Assembly: GCA_963969595.1 (NCBI GenBank) | Contig: OZ018409.1 | Span: 25,867,282-25,931,281, forward strand | Direction of reading: 5' to 3' | Length of the DNA: 64,000 bases | From: Neckera pumila | Taxonomy: Eukaryota; Streptophyta; Bryopsida; Hypnales; Neckeraceae | Shown here: one piece after another, positions 1 through 12,644 of the stretch | Layout: every line of letters starts with the position of its first letter | Position numbering within the stretch: the stretch's first letter is position 1 | The notes under the pieces: generated by a model | Database searches by the model: none | Seen by the model: the letters and a program-made list of their open reading frames with translations, nothing else | What the model was told of the DNA's origin: nothing | Position numbers and translations under genes: made by a program

Positions 1-262
1 TCAATATGATTTTCTTCAATATATGTTTTTGAGGGTGATTCTCTAGAGGGGCACACGTCTTGTTTCACTTTAAACGCAGATTTCTTGCAGTCTGTGCGGT
101 CAAAAGATCTAAAAAAATTTCCACACATTCTCATACTAGTTAGGTATAAGATCCTATGGTTAGATGTGCAAAAAGAACAATTTTCAATTTTTTTACTCTT
201 TGCTATAGAAATGGCAGTTTTGAGTGATTTCTGGTAGAAAAAAAGGCTTGGTCCTTTAGGGA
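1..262 (-). repeat. TTAA family A element, copy A1 (partial)
   Basis: Reverse-oriented end of family A, cut by the window edge. It carries the family's conserved blocks (Cys-less, non-coding AT-rich DNA with the phrases ATAGAAATGGCAGTTTTGAG and GGTCCTTTAGGG) and stops at TTTAGGGA followed by TTAG, a one-base variant of the usual TTAA. No coding capacity is visible. Confidence 0.7.
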
Positions 263-267
263 TTAGA

Positions 268-1512
268 GTCGGGGACAAAAAGATCCATTCATCATTGAGA
301 TGCTTCCTCACATAGTCAATACTTCACCAAATTTTACAACTAACTATACATTTGAAACGCTATGAAAGAGAGACAAAATGTGCTAAATTTTTAGGCATAT
401 TAGACAATGTCCACCACCAATGTTCCACAAATTTAAAACCAATCCATTATCAATCTACAAGGTGCTTGCTTGATTTGAAGCACTTTCAAATTCTAAAAAG
501 CGACTTAGAAGCAAAACAATGTAATTGATGTCGATGAGCATGGCAAAAATCTTATGAATTATAAATGTAAAAATGTCTTTGGCAAATATTAAAGGATGGT
601 AAGGCAATTATTTTCACTTCAAATTTTAATACATTTCTTCTTATGTTCTCAGCTTTTAGAATATATAATTAGTTCTAAATTTGGTGGAGAATTGACTCCT
701 TTGGAAAGGTCCAAGTGAGGAATGGACTTTTTGGTCCTCATCTCTAACATCAAATCTTCTTTGAACAAATTTGAATAGAATTTCAACCAATGAAGGTGGT
801 TCACATGGTACTTTTTTCCTCATTTCAGATTCAAAACAATGGTTGGGATTTTGAGGCTGAAATTTGGCCTTCAATTTACACTTCCTTCACGCCCAGACTT
901 TCAAAAAGTGTTGCCATGTAGGTGTCTTATTAGAATGATGTTGGACTTAGGACGTAACGAGGAAGGCCCCTCATTTAATTTACAACTTCCCAAGTTCACA
1001 TTCAAAGGATCGAGAGTGGTAATCATAATTTTTTCCTTGCAATGAAATTTCGTTTCATTTGTGCCCACCACCACCACCACCACCCAAAAAGAGTGGTCCT
1101 CGTCAACTTTAGCCCAGACTCTCATCATCATAGAAAAGTCCCAACGGGAAGTCGTCGTAGCTGCATCAATTTCAGCTTCCGTCCCTGTGAATTTATTTAA
1201 GGTCTTGTCTGGTGCAGTACTATAACTTACCTTATTACTGTTGCAGTGATTCAGTTCCAAGGGTCCGTCTTCAAGTGACAGTGCTGTGAGTGGTTGATTG
1301 AATGACATGCTCTGTTTTGTCCACAATAAGTTACCTTACAAGTACCTTCTTACTACTGCCATCATCACAGTTCCGTCATCCTCCATCTGGGCATCATTCC
1401 GTCCTTCTTCCACTAGATAAGCTTAATCAGAGATGGATGGTAAATGAGTGCGTTAACTGAACTGTGGGACAGAGGGGATCACGGAACTTAACCAGTTCCG
1501 TATAATACTGAA
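268..1512. other. Intergenic stretch without a supported gene
   Basis: AT-rich up to about 1030, then more mixed composition with a (CCA)n-like run near 1065-1083. The open frames on both strands have no recognisable motif and overlap each other, so I do not call genes. A short stretch near 960-1060 resembles, in inverted orientation, the sequence around 21540-21650 (the phrase AAATGAAACGGAATTT), so part of it is probably an old dispersed repeat. Confidence 0.5.
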
Positions 1513-1610
1513 CTGAGGGGATATAACTGAGGGGATATAACTGAGGGGATATAACTGAGGGGATATAACTGAGGGGATATAACTGAGGGGATATAACTGA
1601 GGGGATATAA
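1513..1610. repeat. Tandem repeat, seven exact 14-bp units
   Basis: Seven identical head-to-tail copies of CTGAGGGGATATAA, 98 bp in all. The lack of divergence points to recent slippage. Degenerate single units (for example GAACTGTGGGACAGAGGGGATC just before) suggest it grew from local sequence. It lies in a short non-TE island between dispersed elements. Confidence 0.97.
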
Positions 1611-1794
1611 CCAGGTATAATACTGTACCAGTTGATAAGTTACTGAACTGGCTGTCATCTGGTAAGTACCAGGATCAGTAGTATGTGCGAGGTGCGGACT
1701 GCCTGCTGCAGTAAAAGTTGACTAACTAATTAACTTACAGGAGTTACTTCGGGCACTTGAGTGGCTCGGCTTCCGCTTGCAGAAGTTCACTTAA

Positions 1795-3337
1795 CCCCTA
1801 AATGCCCAAGGCCTGTTTTGGGCTGCTTGGAATTTGCTCTAAATTGAACAAAATGCCAACATTTTGATAAAGTTGTATCAATTTTTTTTCAATTGTAACC
1901 GTACAAATTCAAATTAGATATGTTAGAGATCTCATAGGAAAAGAAAACACAACAATATTACTTATGGAGTGAAAGATTATAATGTTTGACCATGACGGTG
2001 CTAAAATTGCAAAAATCTTTCAATCTTCTTCACACAAGTCAAATCTAAAAAGTTGGTGACAAAAAAATATGAGGTTAAAAAGCCTAACTTGTATAACCCT
2101 GATCAATTTATGGCTTCTTAAAATCTACTCTACAATTTTCTTAACCCCTAAAGGACCAAGGCCTTTTTTCTGCCAAAAAACTCTCAAAACTGCCATTTCT
2201 AGAGCAAAGAGTAAAAAAATGTGAAAAATATTTTTTTGGCACATCTACCATAGGATATTATACCTAACTAGTATGAGAATGTGTGGAAAAAACTTCAGAA
2301 ATTTTGACCGCACAGATTGCAAGATATCTGCGTTTAAAGTGGAAAAAACAAGATTTTCAATACATTGCAGGACCAGATTTTTTGACTTTAAACATTTTTA
2401 ACTTAAAATTTTTGCACTACAACGTTTTGAGCTTTAAACCTTTATAGTTGAGAATTGAGTTGAGAGTCTAGGGAAAAAAAAAATCAAAAAAACTTAATTA
2501 TCATTCTTTAAAAAATTGTTAAGTAGAAGTAGGTACAAGATAGAAGGAAAATCTAAAATATTCATATATTTTTGATGGAATTAAAATGCACTAATCCCAA
2601 TGGTGAGATTGTTCTAGCAAGCAAACTAAACCATTACAAAAAAAAAGAATTGAAAAATTACAAAAATTGCATTCCGAAATGAGTGCTACAAGTTCTTTTT
2701 TTCAAGAAGATGCTCTAACTGCCTGAAAAACAAGAATGTCCATAACTTCCTCATAGCAAATCCAATTGAAATGAATCAAAGCTTTCTAGATAGACAAAAA
2801 TATAATCTATGAGAAAAAAAATATCTAAAAAAAATTCAAAATTTTGCAAATTTTTTTTGCTGCCCTCCCCATGCATTCCAAGAAATGGCATAACTTCTCG
2901 CTCAAAGGTCTGATTTCAAATTTTTTTTTTCCACCACATACCTCTCTCAATTCTTCACCTTCTCAAAAAGTTTCAAAGGATCACAACAAAATTTCAGCCC
3001 GTAGGTACCTGCCCAAAAACGCATTTGTCTCCCGAAGGGACAATGGTCTTTTAGGGGTTAAGTGAATTTTTTTCTCCAAGATTTAGTGTATTTGAGGCTC
3101 CTTTCCAAGAGTTCTCAAGACTACATGAAGTCAAGATTGCAATGGGTACCCTTGTACATAAACTTGAATAGAAAAATCACTATCATTTATTTTCAAGATC
3201 GGATTTTTGGTGCTAAAATTAGACTTCAAGAAGAACTTTCTAAGAATATGAACTACTAAAAATAGCAACTTCATTAGGTTTTATTTAACTTCAAAGTTTT
3301 GCAATCACCAAATTTGGGTGCCTTGGGCATTTAGGGG
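1795..3337 (+). mobile_element. TTAA family B element, copy B1, interrupted by A2
   Basis: The ends are CCCCTAAATGCCCAAGG and its inverse CCTTGGGCATTTAGGGG, with TTAA directly outside on both sides (1791-1794 and 3338-3341). Removing the nested A2 insertion leaves about 630 bp, which matches the uninterrupted copy B2 (15480-16114) along its whole length. No open frame of note, so this is a non-autonomous element. Known biology: a TTAA target duplication with CCC-type termini is the hallmark of the piggyBac superfamily; that assignment is my inference. Confidence 0.85.
2145..3057 (+). mobile_element. TTAA family A element, copy A2, nested in B1
   Basis: 913 bp, starting CCCCTAAAGGACCAAGG and ending CAATGGTCTTTTAGGGG, flanked by TTAA at 2141-2144 and 3058-3061. 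The homologous site in B2 (near 15825) reads ...TTTTCTTAAATGAATT with a single TTAA, so the insertion duplicated TTAA or a shorter core of it. This is the cleanest family A copy. Internal short frames are not conserved between copies, so it is non-coding. Confidence 0.88.
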
Positions 3338-3341
3338 TTAA

Positions 3342-3728
3342 AGTAGAGCCACCCATAACTAACTGAATAAGGAATTCCAACATGATTTGGAGTCGTGAAG
3401 GCAAAACAAATATTTTTCAAAGGTACATCAATAGGAATGACAAGGATTGCAAAAAATTTGGTAATTTTATCACGTGAGTTGAAATTACTAGGAATTTTGG
3501 GAGGCAAAAAGTGCTCTAAACCCATGGCCAACATCTAGACTCTTCCAATGCCGATCATTCAATAACTTTTTTCCTAATCATTATTTCCTACTTTCTTTCT
3601 CACAACTTGAAACATGTATCATGTATTTATTAGTTCCAACTTTGAAAAGGAAAAAAAAAAAGCTTGGTAAAAATATGTGCACCTATAGGTCAAGAATGGG
3701 TCATTGGTTGGGAATGGATGGCTCTACC
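3342..3728 (+). mobile_element. TTAA family H element, copy H1
   Basis: 387 bp with inverted ends AGTAGAGCCACCCAT and ATGGATGGCTCTACC, flanked by TTAA (3338-3341, shared with B1, and 3729-3732). The same element occurs in opposite orientation at 33518-33903 (386 bp). Apparent proteins shared by the two copies (MYLLVPTLKRKKK) only reflect DNA homology. Confidence 0.8.
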
Positions 3729-3732
3729 TTAA

Positions 3733-6700
3733 CTGCTCAGGTGGAGTCCTTTCAAGGGTTAAGTTTTCAAAACAGAGCCGACCCCCAAGCAGATTTCAGT
3801 GGTCTGCAGGGATTTGAAGCTTTGAATACGGTACAAATTATGGCAATGAAATTCCGTTTCCTTTGTTTAAAAAATAAAGAAAGAAAGCACAAATTAGTCT
3901 GCAAATTTCGGAATAAAATAGAGCCAGAATGACCATGAATGAGATGGCTATTTTATAGGACTTCAAACGAAATGAAAAGGTGGGGAATTGTTGTTTCATA
4001 TTTTTTGACCCTAGGTCTTCCATGAACCATTCACTTACAATTGTAAAGAAAGATGGCAAAAGCAAAGAGAATGATTGGCTCTTGCAATTAATAATGTTTT
4101 TTTCCTTGATTCATTCATTGACTATAGCGTTCACTTTTAAAACCACCTCATATCTATTTTACAACCATTTATAGGGGCGGCTCTTAATGCTCATGCAATT
4201 TTAGATCCTCCTACTTTAGTAAAGGTTCTTTTACTTGTGTCAAAACAAAACAAAAAGGTGGAGAATTGGATGAAAAACACTCAAAATGGATGGAAAAATG
4301 GTCAAATGGAGGAAAAGTTTGGCAATACGAAGATAATGTCTTTAGTCAATATTTAGGGTATATAATAAGAAGTTTAAACATCCAACGATTTTTGGTCAAT
4401 TTTAAAAAAGGTAGTTATTGGGACCCCCATAGCTCACTTTCTTGTTCACTCATAGCGGGTTCTAGGATAATGAAATTACTATAGCAATTCACAACGTAAT
4501 TTTCATTCATCATTTTTATTAGTAAAGTTGTGGGTGATGGCCATGCCATGTTGTCATGCCAAAGTGAAATTGAAGTAATTTGGATCATTTTTGGATTTTA
4601 TGAGGAATTTAAACTTGAAAATAGTAGACAAGAGCATATGAACTTCTAATGTATTTTGGTAAATATTAACTTCTTTCACAATGACAATGACAATGACAAT
4701 GAGGCAAAAAGATCAAACAAGTCTTCCTATTTCAATTTCTCTCCCGCCCGCACACATTTTGGGAAAATCCAAAGTCGTTGATTCAATTACAAAAAAAATT
4801 CCCACTCCTCTTTAATGCCGCCGTTGATCTCCAATTAAAAAAGCAAACCATTGCCATTGATCATTGTTGTAAGAAATTATCTTGGCCACCAGTACTCTGG
4901 GATGTAGAATACATAATATAGATATGGAATACAGATATAGGAATATGGATATGAAAATACGGGTACAGTAAATAAGTTTCAAATATCCCATATTGTTTGT
5001 CAACAAAATTGAAGTCATACAAATACAAATATGGGGTGGGAGGTGTTAATTGCAAGTATTTGTCTCATTTTCTCTACCAATGACAAAGTGACACATGTAC
5101 CCCTTTCAAGTTTTTAAGAAAAGCTTAATAACAAATGGAATAATGCCACTTGTGTCCCTTTTGAAAATAATTTGTGATTTTTTCTAAAATTGACTATCTT
5201 TCATACAATATGCAATGTGCTCAAAAATTACAATACTTAAATTTATACTCATTTTTGACTTGTAAAAATCCACATTGTAAGAATTGTAGAAGCCAAATAT
5301 TAAAACACATTTGACTTCTTATAAAATATGTAGGTAGATAGGGATTACAAATTTTTTAATTGATGCCTAATCTTTTGAGAGGTTTATGACAAAAAGAAAT
5401 TGATTTATGTCAATTCAAGAAAGAAAACAGAAAATTTCAATGAAAAGAACCTAACAATCAAGTTTAATGTTTTCAATTTCAATTTTGACATAAGGCAAAT
5501 ATTGATATTAATACTTATTTGAAAGATGTGCCTAAGATCACAGATTTGAACGTAAAAATCCTTCTACTCTATATATTTCCATTTTGTGACTATCTTGATG
5601 CTTCAAATTTCTATATAATGTTTAAGATGTGAAAACACATATCTGCTATAAGTCATAAATTTCCAATTTTTTGGATGAAAATTTGAAATTACTGTAAAAT
5701 TTTCATTAAAAAGTGAAGAAGATTCATATCAAATACCAAATGTGCTCAAAATCATAAAAAATTCTCAATTAGAGGATATAATAATATAAATTACTTTGGT
5801 GATTTATTAGGGTCAATCTTTACCATGATCTAACTAAATCATGGAAACGAGGTCTTTCGCCAATTCTTCTTCAAGAATCCAAAATCTACAAGCATCATAT
5901 TCTTGTAACTAAAAGAATTGAAAAATCCATCCTCTTGAATCAAAGAGGCCTTTTGACAATCTTTCACATTGGAATATCCACTACCTTCACATTTAAACCA
6001 TTGCACTTTGCATGCCGTATTAAATTTGTCATTGTCCCATTCCATATATCCATCATCCCTTTCCAATTATCACCTTCACCATTTGTACCATCCCATTGCC
6101 AATAATACTATGTCCTTTGTTGATTTGGTCAATGGATCTAATCCATGTAATATCTTTTAAATCTCATAGCTTGCTACCTGGATATATTGTTGCCAACCTT
6201 TAGATCAATTCTTTCAGTTCCTACAATAACACCCTTCTCTTTACTCAATTCCTAAATCCAATAGTCAACAAATCTCAAGTCTACTTGAAATCCAACACCT
6301 CCTTTGCTTCTTATTTTAGTGCACACCAATATGCTTCTTTCTAGGTTGTATGTCCTTTGTGGATTCATTCATTGAACTTTGATCATGTAGAATAGATGTG
6401 GCCCTCGCATCATACTCTACTTTCCACCAACTTCTTTTAATACATTACTAAGCAAATATATTGTGCAACCCTTGATAATCCAAGGTTATGGCACCCAACA
6501 CCTTAATTGGGTCTACGCACAAGACCTATCACTTCCACCCAAATCAATCCAAATTGTTGTAATAATTATAAATATTCTGTTTATAACCTAATTTTTAAGG
6601 AACTTTTACATTTTGATTTAAATTTTTATTGGAAAACATTAGTTAGTCCAATTGTAGATTTATTGTATAGATATGATTTATAGATCATTTTTTACATTTT

Positions 6701-6766
6701 TTTGTAATTTATCGTTAAATTATTATCGTTAAATTAATTTGGAAATTTTGGAGTAACTTTTGGACT
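3733..6766. other. AT-rich intergenic DNA, no gene seen
   Basis: About 3 kb of AT-rich sequence. It contains a small microsatellite (ACAATG repeated about four times near 4678-4701), AT-dinucleotide-like stretches near 4915-4960, and short non-overlapping open frames without motifs. I see no splice-linked coding potential and no clear transposon ends. Confidence 0.5.
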
Positions 6767-6770
6767 TTAA

Positions 6771-8393
6771 CTTCTAAAGTTCTATGGGTGTGATTTATCA
6801 AGAATACACTCCAAAATGTCATTTCTATTGTAGAGAGAACATTTTATTTTTGCATATCTAACCATGGGATCTTGTACAATAGAACTTCTTTTAGCACATA
6901 ATGCTAGGATAGTAAGAGAGGTTTATGCATTTGGAGAGGTGCAGTAATGGCCACTAAAACTTTGACAATGCAAATTGGAAGATATTAGTGTTTAATCCTT
7001 TTCGTACTAAATTATACGACTTTGAACCTTCTTCACTTGAAATTTTATCCTACAAAGGCTTGAGGTAAAATTTCTTTGTAACGGAGAATTGAGTTGAAAG
7101 TCTAGGGGGGAAATTTAAAAAAAAAAAACTCAATGTTCTTTCAATAAAAATTTGTTAAGTAGAAGCAAATACAAGATACAAAGAAAATCTAAATTGTTAT
7201 CACTCTTACAAAAAATTGAAACATGCCAATCTTAATGGTGAGATTGTTCTAGTAAGAAATCTTAACTATGTCGAGGGTTTTTTTGTTAGAAAATTGTAAA
7301 AATTGAGGTAAGAAATGAATCCTATGAATTATTTATTAAAGAACTTGTTGTAATTGACTAAAATCAAGACTCCATAAGTTTGCATCAATAATCCAAATGG
7401 AATGAATCAATTCTGTTTATGAAAAAATATATTTTATGAGAAACTATTTAAAAAAAATATTCCAAACTATTGTGATTTTTATTGTTGCTTGGGCTTTGCT
7501 ATTTTCACTTTGGTTGGCACAAATTTTGCTCTTGGATGATTGCAATAAAGATCAGTACTATTTTGCATCACAATTGAAGTGACGGAGTTGTCACTGGCTA
7601 CGAATCCAATTAGCTTGAAATTTTTATTGGAGATGGCTAACTTGATTATGTTTAGATTCCATATTTTTCAGAAAGTTTCAAAAATCATTTTATATTTAAA
7701 TTTCAATTTAGCTAATTTGTCTCGCTTTGCAATTTAGTTTTTTTTAGTACTGGGGAGAGATCAAAATTAATGATCAAGAGCTGAAATTTGTGTGGTCTAT
7801 TTCCATAGTAAAAAAGCCAAGTTTTTACCAAAGGGAATTTAAAAATAGTTTTTTTATGTCCTCTACATGTGTGCTAATAGGGCTCCTTTGCACACGCATT
7901 TCTGAACATTGAAGATGGTTTTAAGATCATTCTTTTGGCAAAATACTCTTCATCATAAAGTTTTCTCAAGTTGCCAATTTTTTTTTTTTTTTTAATTTTT
8001 TTTTCTACTTTTTATAAATTAAAATGTGAAAGTACCTATTTTCATGAGATTTTGCACTTTTCTAGCTCTCCTACTTAAATTTTTTTTCTACACTTTTCCT
8101 TCTTACGGTACCTTCTTCTTAAATGTATTTTTCACATGTTTTTAAAATTGATTTTCTAGTTATACAGTACTCTTGAAAAAAACATAAGTACTATAGAAAA
8201 CGCTATGGAACCAGTCTTTCTTTCTTGCAACCACGCTCTTGAGCATTAATTGAAATAAAAATTATATTTCTATAAAGCTCATCTCTTATCCTATTCCAAG
8301 AAAATGTTTAAAAAAGTCATGTCAAAAATTGAAGATCTAGGTACCTGCATAAATTTGTATTTGTCCTCTAAGAAGACAATGGTCATTTAGGAG
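6771..8393 (+). mobile_element. Degenerate family A element, copy A3
   Basis: Begins TTCTAAAGTTCTATGG after a TTAA (6767-6770) and ends GACAATGGTCATTTAGGAGA. Between these it follows family A block by block (first half 6771-7500, last part about 8230-8393) but with many substitutions. Roughly 700 bp in the middle (about 7510-8230) have no counterpart in the other copies and probably are a later insertion. The oldest-looking A copy of the window. Confidence 0.65.
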
Positions 8394-8397
8394 ATAA

Positions 8398-9441
8398 GGA
8401 ATTAACCCTACAGCGTTGCGCGCGGATACATAACATCTTTGGATGAACAATTGCAAAGATTGCATTTGCGGATGCAAAACAAGAAAAAATCAATTGTTTT
8501 TAATGTAATTAGATAATGCAGTTGTCAATATTGACACAAGGATGAAAAACACCTCTTGGAGGAGGTAAATTTCTCCAAAGCATGCAAATTTAAAAAAAAT
8601 TATAGTCACACATCTAGACAATGTGGGCTATCCTTTCAAAAGAGACATTACATAATCAAGATTTTTAATCCTCCACCAATGCTCTGAACAATGTGGGGTG
8701 TCCCTTTTGAGAAGATAGTGAAGGGGCAATTATGAAAGGGCTGAAATTACATATCCCAAGCCATCGTGACTATACCATAGTTTATCCTTTTGCATGCTCC
8801 TTATTCAAAAATGTGGATGTGGGCAATCTTGTATTCAATTGTTCATTTTTTCTATAATGTCAAGATTAAGGTGAAAGCACCCATTCCTAATCATGTACCT
8901 TAAATTGATATTGAAAATATGTAGATATAGGAAGTCCAAAATGTCTAGCTCCCACACATGAGTGCAAACAATGGTTTGGGATACACTATGTATTTGAACT
9001 TCACAAATTGCATATTCACTCAAATTTAGAAAACTAACATTTATTTATTTTAATTCATGATTTTCAATTGCCAATGTGTTAAAAATAATCTCACGTGTCG
9101 ATTCCACATCAAAGTATGTGGAATTCCTTAAAATGTTGAATATAGGTGCTTCTACCTACCTCTGCCCCAGGGATAGCGAACTTCCTCAGTTGTGAAAGCA
9201 AGGTGGTTTTCAGAAAAATTCAGCTTCCATATCATTATGGCTTCTGATATCATATATTGACACTGAGATTGAGAGATCCATGTGCACATCTGCCTACTAC
9301 GGTACAGTAGTTCTTTGCAATTTTACAAAATCTGCAGGAAGGAACCTCACTTACCTGCCATGCAATTATGCAAAAATTGACAATCTCACTACTGTAGTGC
9401 CCAATCTGCCTTTCCAACTCACATGTTACTGCCAAGTGAGC
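8398..9441. other. Intergenic DNA, no gene seen
   Basis: Starts with an orphan TTAACCCTACAG and a short CG-rich phrase (GTTGCGCGCGGATAC) that may be the end of another old element. The remainder is AT-rich without motifs or long frames. Confidence 0.45.
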
Positions 9442-9567
9442 TTAACCTTTAAACATCCAAGTGACATTTTTTGCGGCCGATGAATGACAAGAGAATCTCA
9501 TGTGTAGGACAGAAGTGAAACTATTCATCCTCAAAAAAATTGTGAAAAGGGGAGGTCTTCTACACTA

Positions 9568-9839
9568 CACTAAAAATGATATTTAGTGTTGGCAACACTA
9601 ATTACGAACCTTAGACACTAAATATCATAAGTAAGTAACACTAAATCTAATTTCTAACACTAAATATGCTCTATGGTAAATCTGAAATCTGAAAAGGTTT
9701 ACATTTAGTGTTAGAACACGTTAAAAAAATGAACTTGCAAAGGAAAAGATTGAAGACAAGTAAAATTGAAGACAAGTAAAATGGCTAGTAGGGGGGTAAA
9801 ACACTAAATGTCATACTACACTAAATATCATTTTTAGTG
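9568..9839. mobile_element. TA-flanked MITE inside element E
   Basis: 272 bp with near-identical inverted ends of about 22 bp (CACTAAAAATGATATTTAGTG and inverse). The opposite arm of E preserves the empty site ACACTAGTTT, which shows that the dinucleotide TA was duplicated. A TA duplication fits the Tc1/mariner superfamily. CACTA-type ends were considered, but those make 3-bp duplications. Confidence 0.78.
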
Positions 9840-9847
9840 TAGTTTAA

Positions 9848-10498
9848 CCCAAAGTGACATTGAGGACAAAAAGTGTCCTCAATATTTTTCAGCCTGAATT
9901 TGACGTCACTTACTAAACTTAGATGGAGAAACACAACAAAAAGGGGTTGGAGGATTCCGAAAGACCTATCCAATGACACCAAATACAAAAAAATTGAGAA
10001 AGTACTATGATTTCTAAGCCATTCAGTAAGTTCAACTTAGCCGGAAGTCCTTTGTCGCAACAAAGAAAACCATCAAAAAGGCTGATGTCTTTCTGAAGTG
10101 TCCGACCTATCTGCCCAAAATACATTAAGTAGAACATTATATTATAGATTTTGTGATTTTTTAAAGTGGAGATGGTAGCTCATATGGCGAGCTATAACTT
10201 CTTAGTATAGGTCCACTCCAAATTTGCAAGTTTGCTTGCCGTACTAGACTGCCAAAGCAAAAAGAACCCCGTTTGAACCTGCTATTTCTTGACCATTGAA
10301 GGCAATTTCCCAAACAATAGAACACACAAATAAGAAAATTAACAGTTTGAAAATTTTGAAGTGATCTATGTACTAATGTAGTTTGCCTTTCTACAATTGG
10401 ATTTACCTAAAAAGCAATAGATTTGCTTGGAGAAAAATTCAAAAATAAACACTAGAACAAGTGATTCTCAAAGGAAAAAATCCCATGTCACTTTGGGA
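9848..10498. mobile_element. TTAA family N element inside element E
   Basis: Inverted ends CCCAAAGTGACAT and ATGTCACTTTGGGA, flanked by TTAA at 9844-9847 and 10499-10502. Joining the flanks restores TAGTTTAATTTCCAATGAGTGC, which resembles the opposite arm of E. No long frame. Only one copy is seen here, so the boundaries rest on the TIRs and this comparison. Confidence 0.65.
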
Positions 10499-10532
10499 TT
10501 AATTTCCAATGAGTGCTTTTGCTATTTCTTAA

Positions 10533-12173
10533 ACCCTAAAGGACCAAGGTGGTTTTCCTATCAAAAACCACTCAAAATTGTCATTTCTATTGCAAAGAGA
10601 AAAGAACTTTTAAAACTGTCTATTTTTGCATATCTAACCATAAGATCTTATACTTGACTAGTATATAAATATGTAGAAGAAATTTCAGAAACTTTGACCA
10701 TGTAGATTGTAAGATATATGCATTTAATCCCATACTGCCTCAGTGACCAAATATGGTTGCTTCAAAATTTTAGGCTCGTTTGGACATAGGCAGTTAAATT
10801 CTTTTGGCCGGTTAAAATTTTTTTATAGGCAGTATTGGAGGTTAACTAACGAAAACTTTTATTTTTCATTAAAAAAGGGAAATTTTTTATTTTTGAGAGG
10901 TCCTCAAAGGCATATATGTAACTTTCGTGGAAGAATAAAGCTTGTAAACTTTACTTGATTTCCCGGCTTTGAACAAATCTTGCCAAATTCACTTGATTTG
11001 AGATCTAAAAGTTGTACTTATCCATTTGCTTTGAAAATGGTCCCAATGGATAGATTAAAGTGTTTTCATGATTTTCACCGTTGAAAATTTAAAATTGCAA
11101 GTGTTGATTTGGAGTTATTTGTGATTTCTACTTATAAAAAAAATTGCATTTCAACAATTGCAAGGTGGATTGTGTAATGAGTTTGATAGCTTTTCATGTG
11201 AAATTAAGTTTTTTGAAAGTGCATTTTAGTGTGCTAACATAATTTGTAGTTGTTCATGTCACCTCCAATCTCCCAAAAAATTTATATGCAAATTTCTCAA
11301 ACATTGTAAGGAGGGGCAGCACACTAAAAATAAAAAATATACATTTATCTTGTTATGATCTCACAACTCCTATGCAATTTTGCATTCAAAATTGGTATAC
11401 ATACTAATAAGCTAGCTCTTTGAACATCTATAAGGTTAGATTTTGAAAAAACAACAATTTGCGTCATTGGGGATAATTGTCAATCCATGCTCTTTTTTCA
11501 TAGGAAAGAACACACTTGGAAAGGCTTAGGCACTTAGGGGTTAAAGTAAAGAAAACAAGTTTTTTTGTAACTTGCTTGACTAGATTTTTTTTCTTTGAAT
11601 CTTTTTAGTTGAATTTTTTTGCACTACTGATTATGATTTCCTACTTATTTATGTTAATTAGCCGAGTTGAGAATCTACAAAAAAAAATTAGGATAAAAAA
11701 CACTTAATTTTCACTCATTAAAAAATTACTAAGTAGAGGTGGGCTCAAGATTGAAGAAAAAATTAAACTGTTAAAAGCCTTCAGATGGAAATAAATCACA
11801 ATAATCCCAACGGTGAGATTGTTTTAACAAGAAAATCTAACCTTGTCTAACAAAAAAATTCTCATTATTAGTCCAAAATTAATGAAATAAAGCTTCACAT
11901 ATAGACAAAAATATAATCTTTGAGAAAAAACTTGAAAAAAAATTATTTTGAATTTATGTGATTTTTTTTGTGCTGCACGCCGAACTCCATTTTTGCTTAT
12001 TGTGCCATAACTTTTGCTCCCGGGCATCAATTAAAATAAAAATTATATATTCACAAAGCTCTTTCAAAAAAACACAACCTCAAAAAATCCCAAAAAATAT
12101 CACTAAAAATTGAGACAGTAGGAACCTACCTGGACCTAAATTGTCCCCCGAGGGACAAACAGTCCTTTAGGGG
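10533..12173 (+). mobile_element. Family A element, copy A4, interrupted by C1
   Basis: Begins ACCCTAAAGGACCAAGG after TTAA 10529-10532 and ends CAGTCCTTTAGGGG before TTAA 12174-12177. Without C1 it is about 825 bp and follows family A throughout. It sits in the left arm of foldback E; the right arm keeps the unfilled TTAA within TTGCTATTTCTTAAG (inverse), a second proof of the target. Confidence 0.83.
10728..11540 (-). mobile_element. TTAA family C element, copy C1, nested in A4
   Basis: Right end reads GGCTTAGGCACTTAGGGG, left end TCCCATACTGCC, with TTAA outside (10724-10727, 11541-11544). In uninterrupted A copies this place is GCGTTTAAAGTGG, that is, one TTAA. The same family is seen in opposite orientation at 23218-23785. 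No coding capacity. Confidence 0.8.
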
Positions 12174-12248
12174 TTAAGCAAATGATTCACACAGTAATGG
12201 AAAAGGATGATTTCCAGGATCATCCCTTTGTTCTGGGTTAATCCTTAA

Positions 12249-12644
12249 CCTTTAAAGACCGTGGTTGATTTTTGGGGTGGACAATGCGTTTTTTGATTGA
12301 AGCAAAATGATGCCTGTCAAAGATCCAATAGTACCGATGGGTGCATGATGAATGGTTTATGTGCATTATGTGGCGGTGAATTTTGTGGCAAAATCCAACG
12401 CAGTCCGGTTTATTATGATGCATCTATGTTTTCAAATGTTGTATTTCTAGCTAAAAATCTTCACTAATTTCAATCCTGAGCCTATATAGAGGCTCAGATT
12501 GGCTTGATTTTTGTTCCTATGGGTAGAGTTGTGAATTCCCCACATCCATCCTCTTTGGCTGTCTCCCAATTCACAACTAATTTGACCTTAGAAATGAAAA
12601 TGTGACAATTTCGACCCAAAATTGGTCAACCGGTCCTTAAAGGG
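12249..12644. mobile_element. TTAA family D element inside element E
   Basis: 396 bp. Ends are CCTTTAAAGACCGTGGTTGA and TCAACCGGTCCTTAAAGGG, inverse of each other with few differences, and TTAA lies outside on both sides (12245-12248, 12645-12648). It occupies the central loop of foldback E. Non-coding. Confidence 0.8.

Noticed and set aside
3621..3932. Frame sharing MYLLVPTLKRKKK with a minus-strand frame at 33540-33911
   Set aside because: The similarity comes from two copies of non-coding element H and extends outside the frames, so it is not protein conservation.
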